From CAYLMG01 sp964464635 (GTDB lineage Bacteria; Planctomycetota; Phycisphaerae; Sedimentisphaerales; Anaerobacaceae): a stretch of 10,985 nt of DNA. Where the stretch lies: assembly GCA_964464635.1 (NCBI GenBank), contig CAYXGT010000088.1, forward strand, positions 1 to 10,985. The letters are read 5' to 3'. The position numbers and the translations under genes were made by a program. The notes under the pieces are model-generated. The model was not told the DNA's origin and did no database searches. It was given only the letters and a program-made list of their open reading frames with translations. Below are positions 1 through 6,096 of the stretch, one piece after another; positions within the stretch are counted from its first letter, which is position 1, and each line of letters opens with the position of its first letter.

Positions 1-10
1 AAGTAAACTA

Positions 11-30
11 CCACGCCCTTACGGACGTGG
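11..30 (-). repeat. IS200 right-end hairpin
   Basis: The arms CCACG and CGTGG enclose an inner CC/GG pair set, one C/A mismatch and a TTAC loop. The hairpin begins 4 bases beyond the tnpA stop codon. Relative to its partner at 501-520 it differs at the second stem pair (C-G here, T-A there) and at one loop base. Confidence 0.8.
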
Positions 31-34
31 CATT

Positions 35-463
35 TTAGAATTCAAGCTTCGCTTGCCCGCTGTCTTCCACTCCCTGCATCTGAACATACTTTCGTATTGT
101 GGACTCATTTATTCCGACAGTTGATACAAAGTAGCCTGTCGACCAAATACCATTTACGCCCCAATAGACTTTATCTAAAAAGGGGAACTTCTTACGCATA
201 GCACTGCCGGTATTGGCTTTTATCATATTAACAATTTCACTGACAGAAAATTTGGGTGGAATCGATACTAATACGTGTATATGATCCAAATCAGTGTTTA
301 CCTCCAATATTTCTATCTCAGGATGAAAACTGCTTATTTGCTTTATTTTCCTTTGCAAATAGTCGCCAATACCGGCTTTCAATACTTTTCTGCGGTATTT
401 GGTCGACACCACAATATGATACCGAGTATAATACACTACATGAGCCTGTTTCCTGTATTCCAT
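35..463 (-). CDS. tnpA: IS200/IS605 family Y1 (HUH) transposase TnpA
   Basis: The 142-residue protein has the usual IS200 TnpA length. The HUH metal-binding motif is His61-Ile-His63 (in LDHIHVLVS). The catalytic tyrosine is most likely Tyr126 in IRKYVQMQG, with Gln130 following on the same helix. Other family marks are YHIVVSTKYR at 15-24 and the WGVNGIWSTGYFVST block at 101-115. The enzyme nicks and joins single-stranded element ends through a 5'-phosphotyrosine link. The frame is intact, so the copy may be active. The ATG at 463 has no clear Shine-Dalgarno sequence. A TATAAT lies only 7 bases upstream, which suggests poor or leaderless translation and fits the low expression known for IS200 elements. 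A REP-associated RAYT is less likely because the flanking hairpins are in direct, not inverted, orientation. Confidence 0.95.
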   Translation of the reverse strand: MEYRKQAHVVYYTRYHIVVSTKYRRKVLKAGIGDYLQRKIKQISSFHPEIEILEVNTDLDHIHVLVSIPPKFSVSEIVNMIKANTGSAMRKKFPFLDKVYWGVNGIWSTGYFVSTVGINESTIRKYVQMQGVEDSGQAKLEF

Positions 464-470
464 AAAGACA

Positions 471-476
471 ATTATA
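471..476 (-). promoter_or_regulatory. tnpA: candidate -10 box for tnpA
   Basis: A perfect TATAAT on the minus strand ends 7 bases before the tnpA ATG. The hexamer 17 bases upstream (TGGAAG) matches TTGACA at only three positions. Transcription from this box would begin at or next to the start codon, giving an almost leaderless mRNA. The AT-rich context makes a chance match possible. Confidence 0.3.
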
Positions 477-500
477 CAGGAAGACAGCGGGTACTTCCAT

Positions 501-520
501 CTACGCCCTCACGGACGTAG
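501..520 (-). repeat. IS200 left-end hairpin
   Basis: The arms CTACG and CGTAG enclose the same inner CC/GG pairs, the same C/A mismatch and a TCAC loop. It lies 37 bases upstream of the tnpA start. The stem change relative to 11-30 is compensated on both arms, so the fold and not only the sequence is conserved. This is what a transposase-recognised end should look like. Confidence 0.8.
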
Positions 521-825
521 TATTACGAAGGAAGAATAAATATATTTTTTCGGACCATTGCGGCTACTGCATCAGGAACAGTTAACAGAGCCGTCCTATA
601 ATGCAACAGGGCAAATCTTCCGTTTTATTCCAATGGATTAGACTAAATCCACTCTAAGAATCTGACGACAAAATAAATACGACAGGATGTGCTCATAAGT
701 TAAAAAACTGCCCGGAGTACGGGTAAAATCAATAGTATTATGGGGGGGGTAGTTGAACCTGAAGATATAAAAATAGTGAGTTTAAGAGTATTGACAGGTT
801 CTGACGGATAGTTAACGATTTTTTA
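521..825. other. intergenic stretch between the IS element and the operon
   Basis: I see no convincing gene in these 305 bases. The stretch contains a 6-bp inverted repeat at 634-651 (TGGATT/AATCCA), a small GC hairpin at 709-725 (CCCG/CGGG), a run of eight G at 742-749, and a TTGACA box at 791-796. It is the likely upstream control region of the receiver gene and the secretion operon. The transposon sits about 300 bases upstream of the first gene and does not interrupt it. Confidence 0.6.
791..819 (+). promoter_or_regulatory. candidate sigma-70 type promoter for the operon
   Basis: A perfect TTGACA at 791-796 is followed after 17 bases by AACGAT (814-819), which matches the -10 consensus at only three positions. 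A transcript from it would start near 826, supporting the ATG at 844 as the first start codon. The strong -35 with a weak -10 would fit an activator-dependent promoter, or the match may be accidental. Confidence 0.35.
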
Positions 826-843
826 TTGTTTCGGATAACCTGT

Positions 844-1254
844 ATGATATCGGAAGAACTTGAAAAAGAAAAGGTAACGACACAAGATACCAAAAAAATA
901 CTTATCGTTGATGACGAAGACGGTATCGTTAAGTTGGTCCAGATGTATCTTGAGTATCATCATTATGAAGTCTTAACTGCCAGCGATGGTCAGGAAGGGC
1001 TCGACAAGGCAAAAAGCGATAAACCGGATTTAATCATATTAGACTTAATGCTGCCCAGGATAAATGGTTACAAGGTTTGTGGGCTGCTTAAGAAAGATTC
1101 AAGATACGCGAAGATTCCTATAATATTGTTTTCAGCGAAAACACAGGAAAAAGACATAAAGCTTGGCCAGGAAGTCGGCGCCAATGCATACCTGACAAAA
1201 CCGTTTGATCCGGAAATCTTACTTTCGAAAATAAAAGAACTTATAAATCAGTAA
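844..1254 (+). CDS. stand-alone response regulator receiver protein (CheY-like)
   Basis: This is a single phosphoacceptor receiver domain with no DNA-binding or enzymatic output domain. Counting from an in-frame TTG at 826, the acidic pocket is Asp29-Asp30, the phosphorylated residue Asp73 (in IILDLMLP), the switch residue Ser103 (LFSAK) and the conserved lysine Lys125 (LTKPFD). I chose the ATG at 844, which gives 136 residues, because it has a weak GGA nine bases upstream while the TTG at 826 has no ribosome-binding sequence and would sit at the predicted transcription start. A charged, unstructured tail of about 15 residues precedes the domain. The stop lies 8 bases before the ATPase gene, so the two are probably co-transcribed. 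The partner kinase may be the REC-PAS-kinase at 8728-10332. The output is probably protein-protein contact, perhaps with the machine; this is inference. Confidence 0.9.
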   Translation: MISEELEKEKVTTQDTKKILIVDDEDGIVKLVQMYLEYHHYEVLTASDGQEGLDKAKSDKPDLIILDLMLPRINGYKVCGLLKKDSRYAKIPIILFSAKTQEKDIKLGQEVGANAYLTKPFDPEILLSKIKELINQ

Positions 1255-1262
1255 CGTGCACG

Positions 1263-2882
1263 ATGATAAATACTGAGAAAAAATCGCTCGGTGAGAGCCT
1301 GGTGGAAAAAGGACTTATTACAGCCGACCAGCTCAGGCAGGTGGAACTCGAAGCCAGGGCAAATGCAAAACCTCTGCGGAAAATTATTATAAAAAAAGGC
1401 TTAATCAGCGAGGATGACCTGACCGCATTCTTAAGTCAACAGTTCGACCTGCCATTAATCGATTTAACCAATTATCTTATTGAACCGGAAATAATTGATT
1501 TGATACCGGAAGACCTCGCCAGAAAACACCTTCTCGTTCCTATATTAAAAATCGCTGATAGTTTAACAGTAGCTATGGTTGACCCGTTAGATGTCTTTGC
1601 GTTAGATGAGCTGCATATGAAGACCGGTTTCAACATTGAACCGGCGCTCGCTACAGAGACAGCGATTAAAAAGACATTAGAGCAGCATTACCGAGCTAAA
1701 GGTTCACTGGAGGACGTAATCGAGAGTCTGGACCGTGAAAAGCTGGAGATAAAGCCAAGTCAGGAATCAGAGTTAAAAAAACTCCAGGGGATTGCTGAAG
1801 AACCACCGGTAGTGAAAATGGTGAACCTGATGATTATCGAGGCGGTGCATCAGGGAGCCAGTGACATTCATATTGAACCGGAGGAGGAAAGCCTGAGAAT
1901 CAGATTTAGAATCGACGGGCTTCTCCACGAGCGTACCGGACCACCCAAGTATCTGCAATCTGCTGTTATCTCCCGCATAAAAATAATGTCGGACATGGAT
2001 ATTTCCGAGAAAAGAGTCCCCCAGGATGGCCGTATCCAGATGAAAATGGAAGGTCGGGATATCGATATTCGTGTATCCTGCATTCCTACTGTATATGGCG
2101 AAAACGTGGTTTTACGTCTCCTGGACAGAAGTCAGGTAATCCTGGAACCAAAGCAGTTAGGTTTTTCTCCTTTTGTTCTGACTCAATACGAGAAATTGAT
2201 TCGTTGTCCACATGGGATAATATTAGTTTGCGGCCCTACAGGTTCAGGTAAAACTACCACGTTGTATGCTTCTTTGAATGTGATAAATTCCGAGGATAAA
2301 AACATCATTACCATTGAGGATCCAATCGAATACCATCTTGCAGGTATTCGTCAGATGCAGGTCAATCCAAAAGTCGGGCTTAGATTCGCGGATGGTCTGT
2401 CCGCTATCTTGAGGCAGGACCCCGATGTCATCATGGTTGGAGAAATCCGTAACATCGAAGCTGCCAAAGCAGCCATTCAGTCGGCATTAACAGGCCATCT
2501 TGTTTTTTCTACTCTGCATACCAACGACGCACCAAGCGCAGTAACCAGGCTTGTTGATATGGGAATCGAGCCGTTTCTGATTTCGTCCTCCGTTATTGGA
2601 GTATTGTCACAACGACTCGTACGCACAATCTGTTCAGAATGCAAAGGTAAGGGTTGCAAGAGATGCCTCGAGACCGGCTTTAAAGGCCGAATAGGAATTT
2701 TTGAGCTAATGATACCGAGTGAAAAAATCAGACAATTGATTACCGAAAAAGCTTCAGCCGACCAGATTCGCAAGGCGGCGGTTGAAGCAGGTATGCAGTT
2801 GCTTCGTGAAGATGGGGAAAAGAAAATAAATGACGGCATAACCACAATGGAGGAGGTTATGCGCGTTGCTGAGGAGAAGTAA
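1263..2882 (+). CDS. gspE: T2SS/T4P assembly ATPase GspE (PilB-like)
   Basis: This 539-residue hexameric secretion ATPase powers pseudopilus assembly from the cytoplasmic face. An MshEN/T2SSE N-terminal region spans about 8-145, followed by a linker and the ATPase core. The core shows Walker A GPTGSGKT at 324-331, an Asp box around ITIEDPIEY (349-357), Walker B within LRQDPDVIMVGEIR (383-396) and a His box GHLVFSTLHTNDAP (411-424). A tetracysteine zinc knuckle is present (Cys457, Cys460, Cys465, Cys468), but only four residues separate the two CxxC pairs, whereas most GspE/PilB proteins carry a loop of a few tens of residues. The MshEN repeats lack the usual arginines, so c-di-GMP binding is doubtful. 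No Shine-Dalgarno precedes the ATG, which lies 8 bases after the receiver stop and may rely on coupling. PilB is the alternative name; no pilT-like gene is nearby and the gsp gene order favours GspE. Confidence 0.95.
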   Translation: MINTEKKSLGESLVEKGLITADQLRQVELEARANAKPLRKIIIKKGLISEDDLTAFLSQQFDLPLIDLTNYLIEPEIIDLIPEDLARKHLLVPILKIADSLTVAMVDPLDVFALDELHMKTGFNIEPALATETAIKKTLEQHYRAKGSLEDVIESLDREKLEIKPSQESELKKLQGIAEEPPVVKMVNLMIIEAVHQGASDIHIEPEEESLRIRFRIDGLLHERTGPPKYLQSAVISRIKIMSDMDISEKRVPQDGRIQMKMEGRDIDIRVSCIPTVYGENVVLRLLDRSQVILEPKQLGFSPFVLTQYEKLIRCPHGIILVCGPTGSGKTTTLYASLNVINSEDKNIITIEDPIEYHLAGIRQMQVNPKVGLRFADGLSAILRQDPDVIMVGEIRNIEAAKAAIQSALTGHLVFSTLHTNDAPSAVTRLVDMGIEPFLISSSVIGVLSQRLVRTICSECKGKGCKRCLETGFKGRIGIFELMIPSEKIRQLITEKASADQIRKAAVEAGMQLLREDGEKKINDGITTMEEVMRVAEEK

Positions 2883-2885
2883 GTC

Positions 2886-4103
2886 TTGTTTACTTTCAGC
2901 TATAAAGCCAGAGATAATACAGGTAAGCTGGTCAGGGGCGTAATAGATTCTCTTTCACAAGAGGAAGTGGCAGAGAAATTGCAGCGGATGGGATATGCAC
3001 CGGTCACAATCACCACAGAGGTACTTGGCGGCTTGAAACTGAAGCAATTGGGAAGCTTGTTCCGACGAATAAAAACTGAAGATATTATTATGTTTAATCT
3101 TCAGCTCGCCAACATGTTGAATGCCGGCATAGGCATAATAAACGCTCTTGAAATTTTACAGAAGCAATGTGCAAACAAGAAACTCAGCGAGATAATTGGC
3201 GGCATATCTCGAGGTGTGCAGGCAGGAGAAAGCCTCTCGGAGGCGTTCGCAAAATACCCGCGTGTTTTTCCGCATCTTTTGATAAGTATGGTTAAGGCCG
3301 CCGAAGTCAGTGGGGAATTAGGTAAAATCCTGAACAGATATGCCGAATTTACCGAGGCCCGTGCGGACTTGCAGCGTAAGATAAAGGAAGCTTTATACTA
3401 TCCCATAATCCTAATTGTAGCAGCCACTGGTGTGATTATTTTTCTTTCTACTTTTCTTATTCCGAAATTTGTAGAAATATTCAATCGTGCAGAAATCAGC
3501 TTACCCCTGCCTACAATCATCCTTTATGGCATAGGTACAGCTATCAGACAGTTTTGGTATCTGATTATTCTGTCGGGTGTACTCATATTCGTAGGTATCA
3601 GAAGATACATCAGAACCAAGACAGGCAGGTCCAGATTTGACCAGGTCAGTTTGAAACTGCCTATTATAGGACAAATTGTTCGTAAGACCTGCATTTCCCG
3701 TTTTGCTCGCACACTGTCCACGCTGGTCGGAAGCGGCGTATCTATTTTGGAATCCCTGGATATTGTCAGCAAGGTGGTGAATAACCGGGTGTTGGGTCGT
3801 GTTATAGAGCAGACGCGCCAGTCAATAGAAAAAGGTGGAAGTCTTGCAGAAAGCCTAAGGATAGGCGAAGAGTTTCCAGCCGATGCCGTACAGATGATAT
3901 CCGTAGGCGAGGAATCCGGCAACCTCGAGGGTATGTTAAACAAGATTAGTGACTTTTACGACCGTGCCATTGGTTACAGCATCAGAAAAATGGTCGCCAG
4001 TCTTGAGCCAATACTTTTATTAGCAATTGGGGTAGTCGTGGCTTTTACAATGGCCTCAATGCTTTTGCCAATGTTTAACATGGTCAAGCTATTAAGAAGA
4101 TAG
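2886..4103 (+). CDS. gspF: inner-membrane platform protein GspF (PilC-like)
   Basis: The 405-residue protein has two homologous T2SSF domains. The first lies at about 66-190 (FNLQLANMLNAGIGIINALE, then PHLLISMVKAAEVSGELG). The second lies at about 270-395 (FARTLSTLVGSGVSILESL, then MISVGEESGNLEGML). Three hydrophobic segments are visible near 172-194, 221-238 and 373-396. The N-terminus FSYKARDNTGKLVRG is the standard start of the family. The protein sits in the inner membrane and is thought to transmit the ATPase motion to pseudopilin extraction. The start is TTG at 2886, chosen because an AGGAG at 2872-2876, inside the end of gspE, sits 9 bases upstream; the family N-terminus begins exactly there. 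The 3-base gap to gspE indicates tight coupling. Confidence 0.95.
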   Translation: MFTFSYKARDNTGKLVRGVIDSLSQEEVAEKLQRMGYAPVTITTEVLGGLKLKQLGSLFRRIKTEDIIMFNLQLANMLNAGIGIINALEILQKQCANKKLSEIIGGISRGVQAGESLSEAFAKYPRVFPHLLISMVKAAEVSGELGKILNRYAEFTEARADLQRKIKEALYYPIILIVAATGVIIFLSTFLIPKFVEIFNRAEISLPLPTIILYGIGTAIRQFWYLIILSGVLIFVGIRRYIRTKTGRSRFDQVSLKLPIIGQIVRKTCISRFARTLSTLVGSGVSILESLDIVSKVVNNRVLGRVIEQTRQSIEKGGSLAESLRIGEEFPADAVQMISVGEESGNLEGMLNKISDFYDRAIGYSIRKMVASLEPILLLAIGVVVAFTMASMLLPMFNMVKLLRR

Positions 4104-4141
4104 AATTTGTTAGATTTTGAAAAACCAAAAATTGTTTTTTG

Positions 4142-4164
4142 CAGAAAGGGGAAATTAAAATGAA
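4142..4164 (+). repeat. direct repeat copy 1: duplicated RBS and start codon
   Basis: This 23-base segment contains a GGGG ribosome-binding core (4148-4151) 8 bases before an ATG at 4160-4162. It is repeated without mismatch at 4184-4206. The 42-base offset is a multiple of three, so this ATG reads in frame into gspG and would add 14 residues to the leader peptide. Confidence 0.95.
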
Positions 4165-4183
4165 TTGTATTTCACTAAAAGAA

Positions 4184-4206
4184 CAGAAAGGGGAAATTAA
4201 AATGAA
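4184..4206 (+). repeat. gspG: direct repeat copy 2: RBS and start codon of gspG
   Basis: This is the second perfect copy of the 23-base segment, with GGGG at 4190-4193 and the ATG at 4202-4204. This start gives the short basic leader MKRA before the pseudopilin hydrophobic helix, the usual form for GspG, so it is the preferred start. Confidence 0.95.
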
Positions 4207-4666
4207 GAGGGCTTTCACATTAATAGAACTTATGATTGTGATGGCAGTGATGGCTATTCTGGTAGGTATTGCCTTGCCAAGGTTTAAAGGTATGAAGGAG
4301 GAAGGCAATATCGCCAAGGCACAGGGTGAGCTGCGGACTCTTAAAACCGCCATAGAATCTTATGCTATTCACCATGGCAATGCTTATCCTGCCAGCAGCA
4401 ATACGCCGTATGTTACCTATTTGGATGCGAGCGCTTCCCCTGGACCTCAACTTATTGCCTCGGCGCTTTATGACCCTTTTGGTGCCACCGCTACCACTGA
4501 ATATTATTATGTTAGAGCAAGCGACACAGATTACTATGCTATCTGTTCCAAGGGGCCGGATGGGGGTGCGGACGTTACAGCGGCAGAGATAAGCAACGGG
4601 GGTGGGCTTACAGCAGCGGAGAGAGACGACGATATAGTCGCTACCAATGCTACTCTTCTACCATAA
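4202..4666 (+). CDS. gspG: major pseudopilin GspG
   Basis: The 154-residue prepilin has a class III signal: leader MKRA, then FTLIELMIVMAVMAILVG with Glu at +5 of the mature chain. The residue before the cleavage site is Ala rather than the usual Gly. The hydrophobic helix runs to about residue 26. The C-terminal part has the GspG calcium-site elements GPDG (118-121) and DDDI (142-145), but with about 20 residues between them, longer than the usual six or so. The processed protein polymerises into the pseudopilus. Two starts are possible because the ribosome-binding and start segment is duplicated: the ATG at 4202 is chosen for the short leader, while the ATG at 4160 would give an 18-residue leader. 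The gap of 98 bases after gspF contains no clear promoter. A 7-bp hairpin covers the stop codon. Confidence 0.93.
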   Translation: MKRAFTLIELMIVMAVMAILVGIALPRFKGMKEEGNIAKAQGELRTLKTAIESYAIHHGNAYPASSNTPYVTYLDASASPGPQLIASALYDPFGATATTEYYYVRASDTDYYAICSKGPDGGADVTAAEISNGGGLTAAERDDDIVATNATLLP

Positions 4667-4682
4667 TTATCAGAGGATAATT
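4665..4682 (+). other. hairpin at the gspG stop codon
   Basis: The arms AATTATC (4665-4671) and GATAATT (4676-4682) pair over 7 bp with an AGAG loop, starting inside the gspG stop codon. No U-tract follows; a G5 run does. It is therefore unlikely to be an intrinsic terminator and may act as an mRNA processing or stabilising element between the abundant pseudopilin and the minor ones. Confidence 0.5.
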
Positions 4683-4694
4683 TAAGGGGGCAAC

Positions 4695-4757
4695 ATGAGA
4701 ACAGGAAGAAATTATGTCCAGAGGACCGCAGAAGACTGCAGGATTTACGCTGATTGA
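4695..4757 (+). CDS. possible 20-codon overlapping upstream ORF
   Basis: An ATG at 4695 has the strongest ribosome-binding sequence in this gap (AAGGGGG, 4684-4690, 4 bases upstream). It opens a 20-residue frame (MRTGRNYVQR at its start) that ends inside the next pseudopilin gene in a different frame. It could be a translational coupling or leader ORF, or the remnant of a longer leader peptide after a single-base indel. I do not claim a function for the peptide. Confidence 0.25.
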   Translation: MRTGRNYVQRTAEDCRIYAD

Positions 4758-5097
4758 GCTGCTTATCTCTATTGTTCTTATTTCTGTCGGGCTGGTGACC
4801 TTGATGGGGATTATGAGCTTTGGTATTTACGCTGACGCTAACATTGAGTACAGGCTTACCGCTCTTAATCTGGCCAACGAAAAGATAGAGGAGCTGAAAG
4901 ATACCGCCTTCGGCGGCATAAGCGCCGGCACTGAAACCGGAAGCTCAATCGGCTTTGACTGGGTAGGCCAACGCACGGTAAGTATAGATGAACCCTATGG
5001 CGCGAATGTACTCAAGGATGTAACAGTTACCGTGCAATGGACACAGAAAGGCAGTACTCAATCGGTGGCGGTGGAAACACTCATCGCTAATTATTGA
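4714..5097 (+). CDS. gspI: minor pseudopilin, GspI/PilV-like
   Basis: The 127-residue prepilin has leader MSRGPQKTAG cut before FTLIELLISIVLISVGLVTL (Glu at +5), then an extended N-terminal helix including ALNLANEKIEELKDT (50-64), a pattern typical of GspI/PilV proteins. The C-terminal VTVQWTQKGSTQSVAVETL strand region is also characteristic. In T2SS, GspI nucleates the GspI-J-K tip complex that caps the pseudopilus. The start at 4714 has AGGAAG 5 bases upstream. The gene lies 47 bases after gspG, where canonical operons place gspH and then gspI; no gspH is present. PilV is the main alternative name. Confidence 0.8.
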   Translation: MSRGPQKTAGFTLIELLISIVLISVGLVTLMGIMSFGIYADANIEYRLTALNLANEKIEELKDTAFGGISAGTETGSSIGFDWVGQRTVSIDEPYGANVLKDVTVTVQWTQKGSTQSVAVETLIANY

Positions 5098-5104
5098 GGC
5101 ACAG

Positions 5105-5686
5105 GTGAACTTGGATAGCCAAAAAGCAGATAGTCGCAGATACAAAAAAAGAGGTTTTACACTAATGGAAACCTTAATCGTATTTGCGCTTCTCTCGGTT
5201 TTGCTGGGCGTAAGTGCGTATTTGTTTACAGTGAGCATGCGGGCCTGGAGTACCGGAGGCCTGCACACGGAGATTCGTGAAGATATGAGTTACGCTATAG
5301 AGAAATCGGTTAGAGCCTTACAAGAAATGGGCCAGGGCAGTCTTTGTCAGTATGACTTGGGTAGTGGTGATATTGCTCACACTATTCAATACGACGATTT
5401 ATCCGGCAACACATACGTTTTGTACTTGTATAATGCCGCTGATGGGACTTTGGATTCTACTTATAGCCAAAGCCTTTACGATTTACGCAAAGCCAATATA
5501 GATGGAGGAGATGCTCCGACCTCCGGGGATGGAGTGTTGATTTTACGAGATATAGTCTCTCCCGATGCTGCGGCACCAGCGACAGCTTTAACGATAAATA
5601 CTAATCAGATTACCCTGGACTTTGTAGTACAAAGAAGTGACGAAATAGTAAGGCTTAGAACAAAGGTCAGACCGAGAAACTTATGA
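5105..5686 (+). CDS. minor pseudopilin, GspJ/PilW-like
   Basis: The 193-residue prepilin has a 17-residue basic leader ending RRYKKRG, cleaved before FTLMETLIVFALLSVLLGVS, with Glu at +5. The length and position between the GspI-like and GspK-like genes fit GspJ, a tip-complex partner; PilW is the pilus equivalent. The variable C-terminal domain is beta-rich, with no catalytic motif that I recognise, and ends LRTKVRPRNL. The start is GTG at 5105, with GAGG (5096-5099) 5 bases upstream overlapping the previous stop codon. The end overlaps the next gene by 4 bases (ATGA), consistent with translational coupling. Confidence 0.75.
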   Translation: MNLDSQKADSRRYKKRGFTLMETLIVFALLSVLLGVSAYLFTVSMRAWSTGGLHTEIREDMSYAIEKSVRALQEMGQGSLCQYDLGSGDIAHTIQYDDLSGNTYVLYLYNAADGTLDSTYSQSLYDLRKANIDGGDAPTSGDGVLILRDIVSPDAAAPATALTINTNQITLDFVVQRSDEIVRLRTKVRPRNL

Positions 5687-6096
5687 AAATTTTGCTGAAT
5701 AAATACAAATCAAGAGGAACTTATTGTAATAAGGGAGTGGTTTTACTGTTCATTTTAATGGTGATGATTGTCCTGACTTCGGTGGTCGGGGCGTATCTTG
5801 GTTTTGTGCAGTTGAGCACAAAAAGTACAGGGGCACAAATAACAGAAAGCCAGACCTTTTACTTAGCCGACGCGGGAATTCATTACGGCATATATAGCCT
5901 GAAACAGAACCCCAATTGGACAGGCACGACTTCTGCCGTACCTTTAGGCGAAGGAACGTTCTATATTAGTGTAACTAATTTGGGAAGTGATTACCGGTTA
6001 ACATCTATCGGAACTATAGACGGCCAATCCCGCACTCTACGGCAGGATGTAAACTCAACAATAATCCCAATGACTGATGCCTGGCTGGAGATATGA
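5683..6096 (+). CDS. minor pseudopilin-like protein, PilX N-terminal/GspK-like
   Basis: The 137-residue protein has a basic leader ending NKG (cleavage after Gly18) and then a hydrophobic helix VVLLFILMVMIVLTSVVGAYL. The +5 position is Phe23, not Glu; loss of Glu5 is a known trait of GspK, the tip pseudopilin. The QTFYLADAGIHYGIYSL segment (57-73) is the hallmark of the PilX N-terminal family. It is much shorter than proteobacterial GspK, which carries a large helical domain, so it could be a PilX-type or minimal GspK protein. The gene follows gspJ with an ATGA overlap and overlaps the next gene by 4 bases. Confidence 0.75.
   Translation: MKILLNKYKSRGTYCNKGVVLLFILMVMIVLTSVVGAYLGFVQLSTKSTGAQITESQTFYLADAGIHYGIYSLKQNPNWTGTTSAVPLGEGTFYISVTNLGSDYRLTSIGTIDGQSRTLRQDVNSTIIPMTDAWLEI

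Larger units (their letters stand above)
11..520 (-). mobile_element. IS200-like insertion element (single tnpA, hairpin ends)
   Basis: This is a compact element with one Y1 transposase gene and no tnpB or accessory gene. It is bounded by two nearly identical imperfect hairpins, at 11-30 and 501-520, that lie in the same orientation. IS200/IS605 elements have this layout: their transposase recognises subterminal hairpins on one strand and moves as single-stranded DNA without terminal inverted repeats. On the minus strand the 501-520 hairpin is the left end, upstream of tnpA, and the 11-30 hairpin is the right end. The exact cleavage sites lie outside the hairpins and cannot be fixed here, so the true ends may extend some tens of bases each way, possibly past the window start. 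No target duplication is expected for this family. Confidence 0.8.

Noticed and set aside
256..520. Plus-strand open frames across the transposase gene
   Set aside because: They are antisense shadows of tnpA, which has clear HUH and tyrosine motifs; one also runs into the left-end hairpin.
709..725. Possible intrinsic terminator on the minus strand (CCCG/CGGG hairpin followed by six T)
   Set aside because: The stem has only four firm pairs and no minus-strand gene lies just upstream to be terminated.
826..843. TTG start for the receiver protein
   Set aside because: It has no ribosome-binding sequence and would lie at the predicted transcription start; the ATG at 844 leaves the whole receiver domain intact.
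2477..2845. Minus-strand open frame of 122 codons inside gspE
   Set aside because: It is a shadow of the conserved ATPase coding sequence, with no family features or start signal of its own.
4104..4141. Separate promoter or terminator between gspF and gspG
   Set aside because: TTGTTA at 4108 has no matching -10 at proper spacing, and AAAAAC/GTTTTT is an AT-only stem too weak to terminate.
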